NCBI RefSeq assembly: GCF_900299525.1
Contig: NZ_OMKA01000003.1
Coordinates: 1 to 64,000 of the forward strand
From: Aquimarina sp. Aq78
GTDB lineage: Bacteria; Bacteroidota; Bacteroidia; Flavobacteriales; Flavobacteriaceae
Length of the DNA: 64,000 nucleotides
Reading direction: 5' to 3'
Part shown: positions 63,892 to 64,000 of the stretch, one piece after another
Position numbering within the stretch: position 1 is the first letter of the stretch
Layout of the letters: each line of letters opens with the position of its first letter
Program-made: the position numbers and the translations under genes
The notes under the pieces: model-generated
The model's database searches: none
What the model was told of the DNA's origin: nothing
What the model saw: only the letters and a program-made list of their open reading frames with translations

Positions 63892-64000
63892 AATTCTATT
63901 CTCTATATTTGATATAGAAAATCTCAAAACTTAAAACCTTAAATCTATTAATCGCGAAACCCTAAATATCGTTCTTAAGACAGAAGACCTCTCTATTGGT

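Noticed and set aside
1..64000. Mobile elements, prophage or defence islands
   Set aside because: No transposase, integrase, phage structural, restriction or toxin-antitoxin gene was recognised; the two tRNA genes show no duplicated 3' end that would mark an attachment site.

Overview
The window looks like a chromosomal segment of a marine or soil Flavobacteriaceae bacterium (Bacteroidota), perhaps close to Aquimarina; the genus is inference only. The support is an AT-rich genome, recurrent TAnnTTTG -7 promoter boxes with little sign of Shine-Dalgarno sites, a gliding-motility gldF/gldG gene, bacillithiol synthesis (bshB1), System II cytochrome c maturation (CcsBA), many lipoproteins with a Cys lipobox, and the family-typical chain ribB-lptF/G-lolA-ftsK-dgkA-tpx. 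I saw no transposase, prophage or CRISPR array.

Layout. 1-3.4 kb: the N-terminal 1133 residues of a very large modular leucine-rich-repeat surface protein, cut by the window edge. 4.2-9.0 kb: CcsBA and a di-haem lipoprotein cytochrome. 9.3-11.8 kb: Rossmann/DUF2520 protein, KdsC-like phosphatase, RdgB, and a convergent CPBP protease. 11.8-12.6 kb: no protein gene, but two tandem small-RNA-like units on the minus strand. 12.6-15.7 kb: NhaC antiporter and a subtilisin-type lipoprotein. 16.0-21.5 kb: an Lrp-type regulator divergent from a four-gene operon (homoserine dehydrogenase, aldehyde dehydrogenase, a 605-residue Cys/Met-family PLP enzyme, OsmC), with a perfect 19-bp palindrome between them. 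21.5-24 kb: thioesterase, nitroreductase, DegT aminotransferase. 24-32.3 kb: a minus-strand run of envelope, division and peroxide-defence genes. 32.5-36.8 kb: hybrid histidine kinase, cystathionine-lyase-like enzyme, BshB1. 36.8-38.3 kb: tRNA-His and tRNA-Ser flanking an M28 peptidase. 38.5-41.9 kb: a somewhat decayed stretch (flavodoxin, possibly truncated membrane protein, CPBP fragment, GNAT, TPR/beta-propeller). 42-51.4 kb: regulators (LytTR/LytS pair, LysR with YeiH exporter, PAS kinase with single-domain receiver) and a DEAD helicase. 51.5-57.7 kb: secreted and surface proteins. 57.8 kb: a small double-glycine leader peptide gene. 58-64 kb: purC, phoH, SAM hydrolase, monooxygenase and a fused gldF-gldG.

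The most interesting items are the tandem small-RNA-like pair (11.9-12.4 kb), the Lrp-controlled operon that could convert a gamma-substituted amino acid through homoserine and aspartate semialdehyde to aspartate, the four-cysteine double-glycine peptide at 57790-57954, the modular LRR/Ig protein, and the GldF-GldG fusion. Functions come from motifs recognised by eye; no database search was run.
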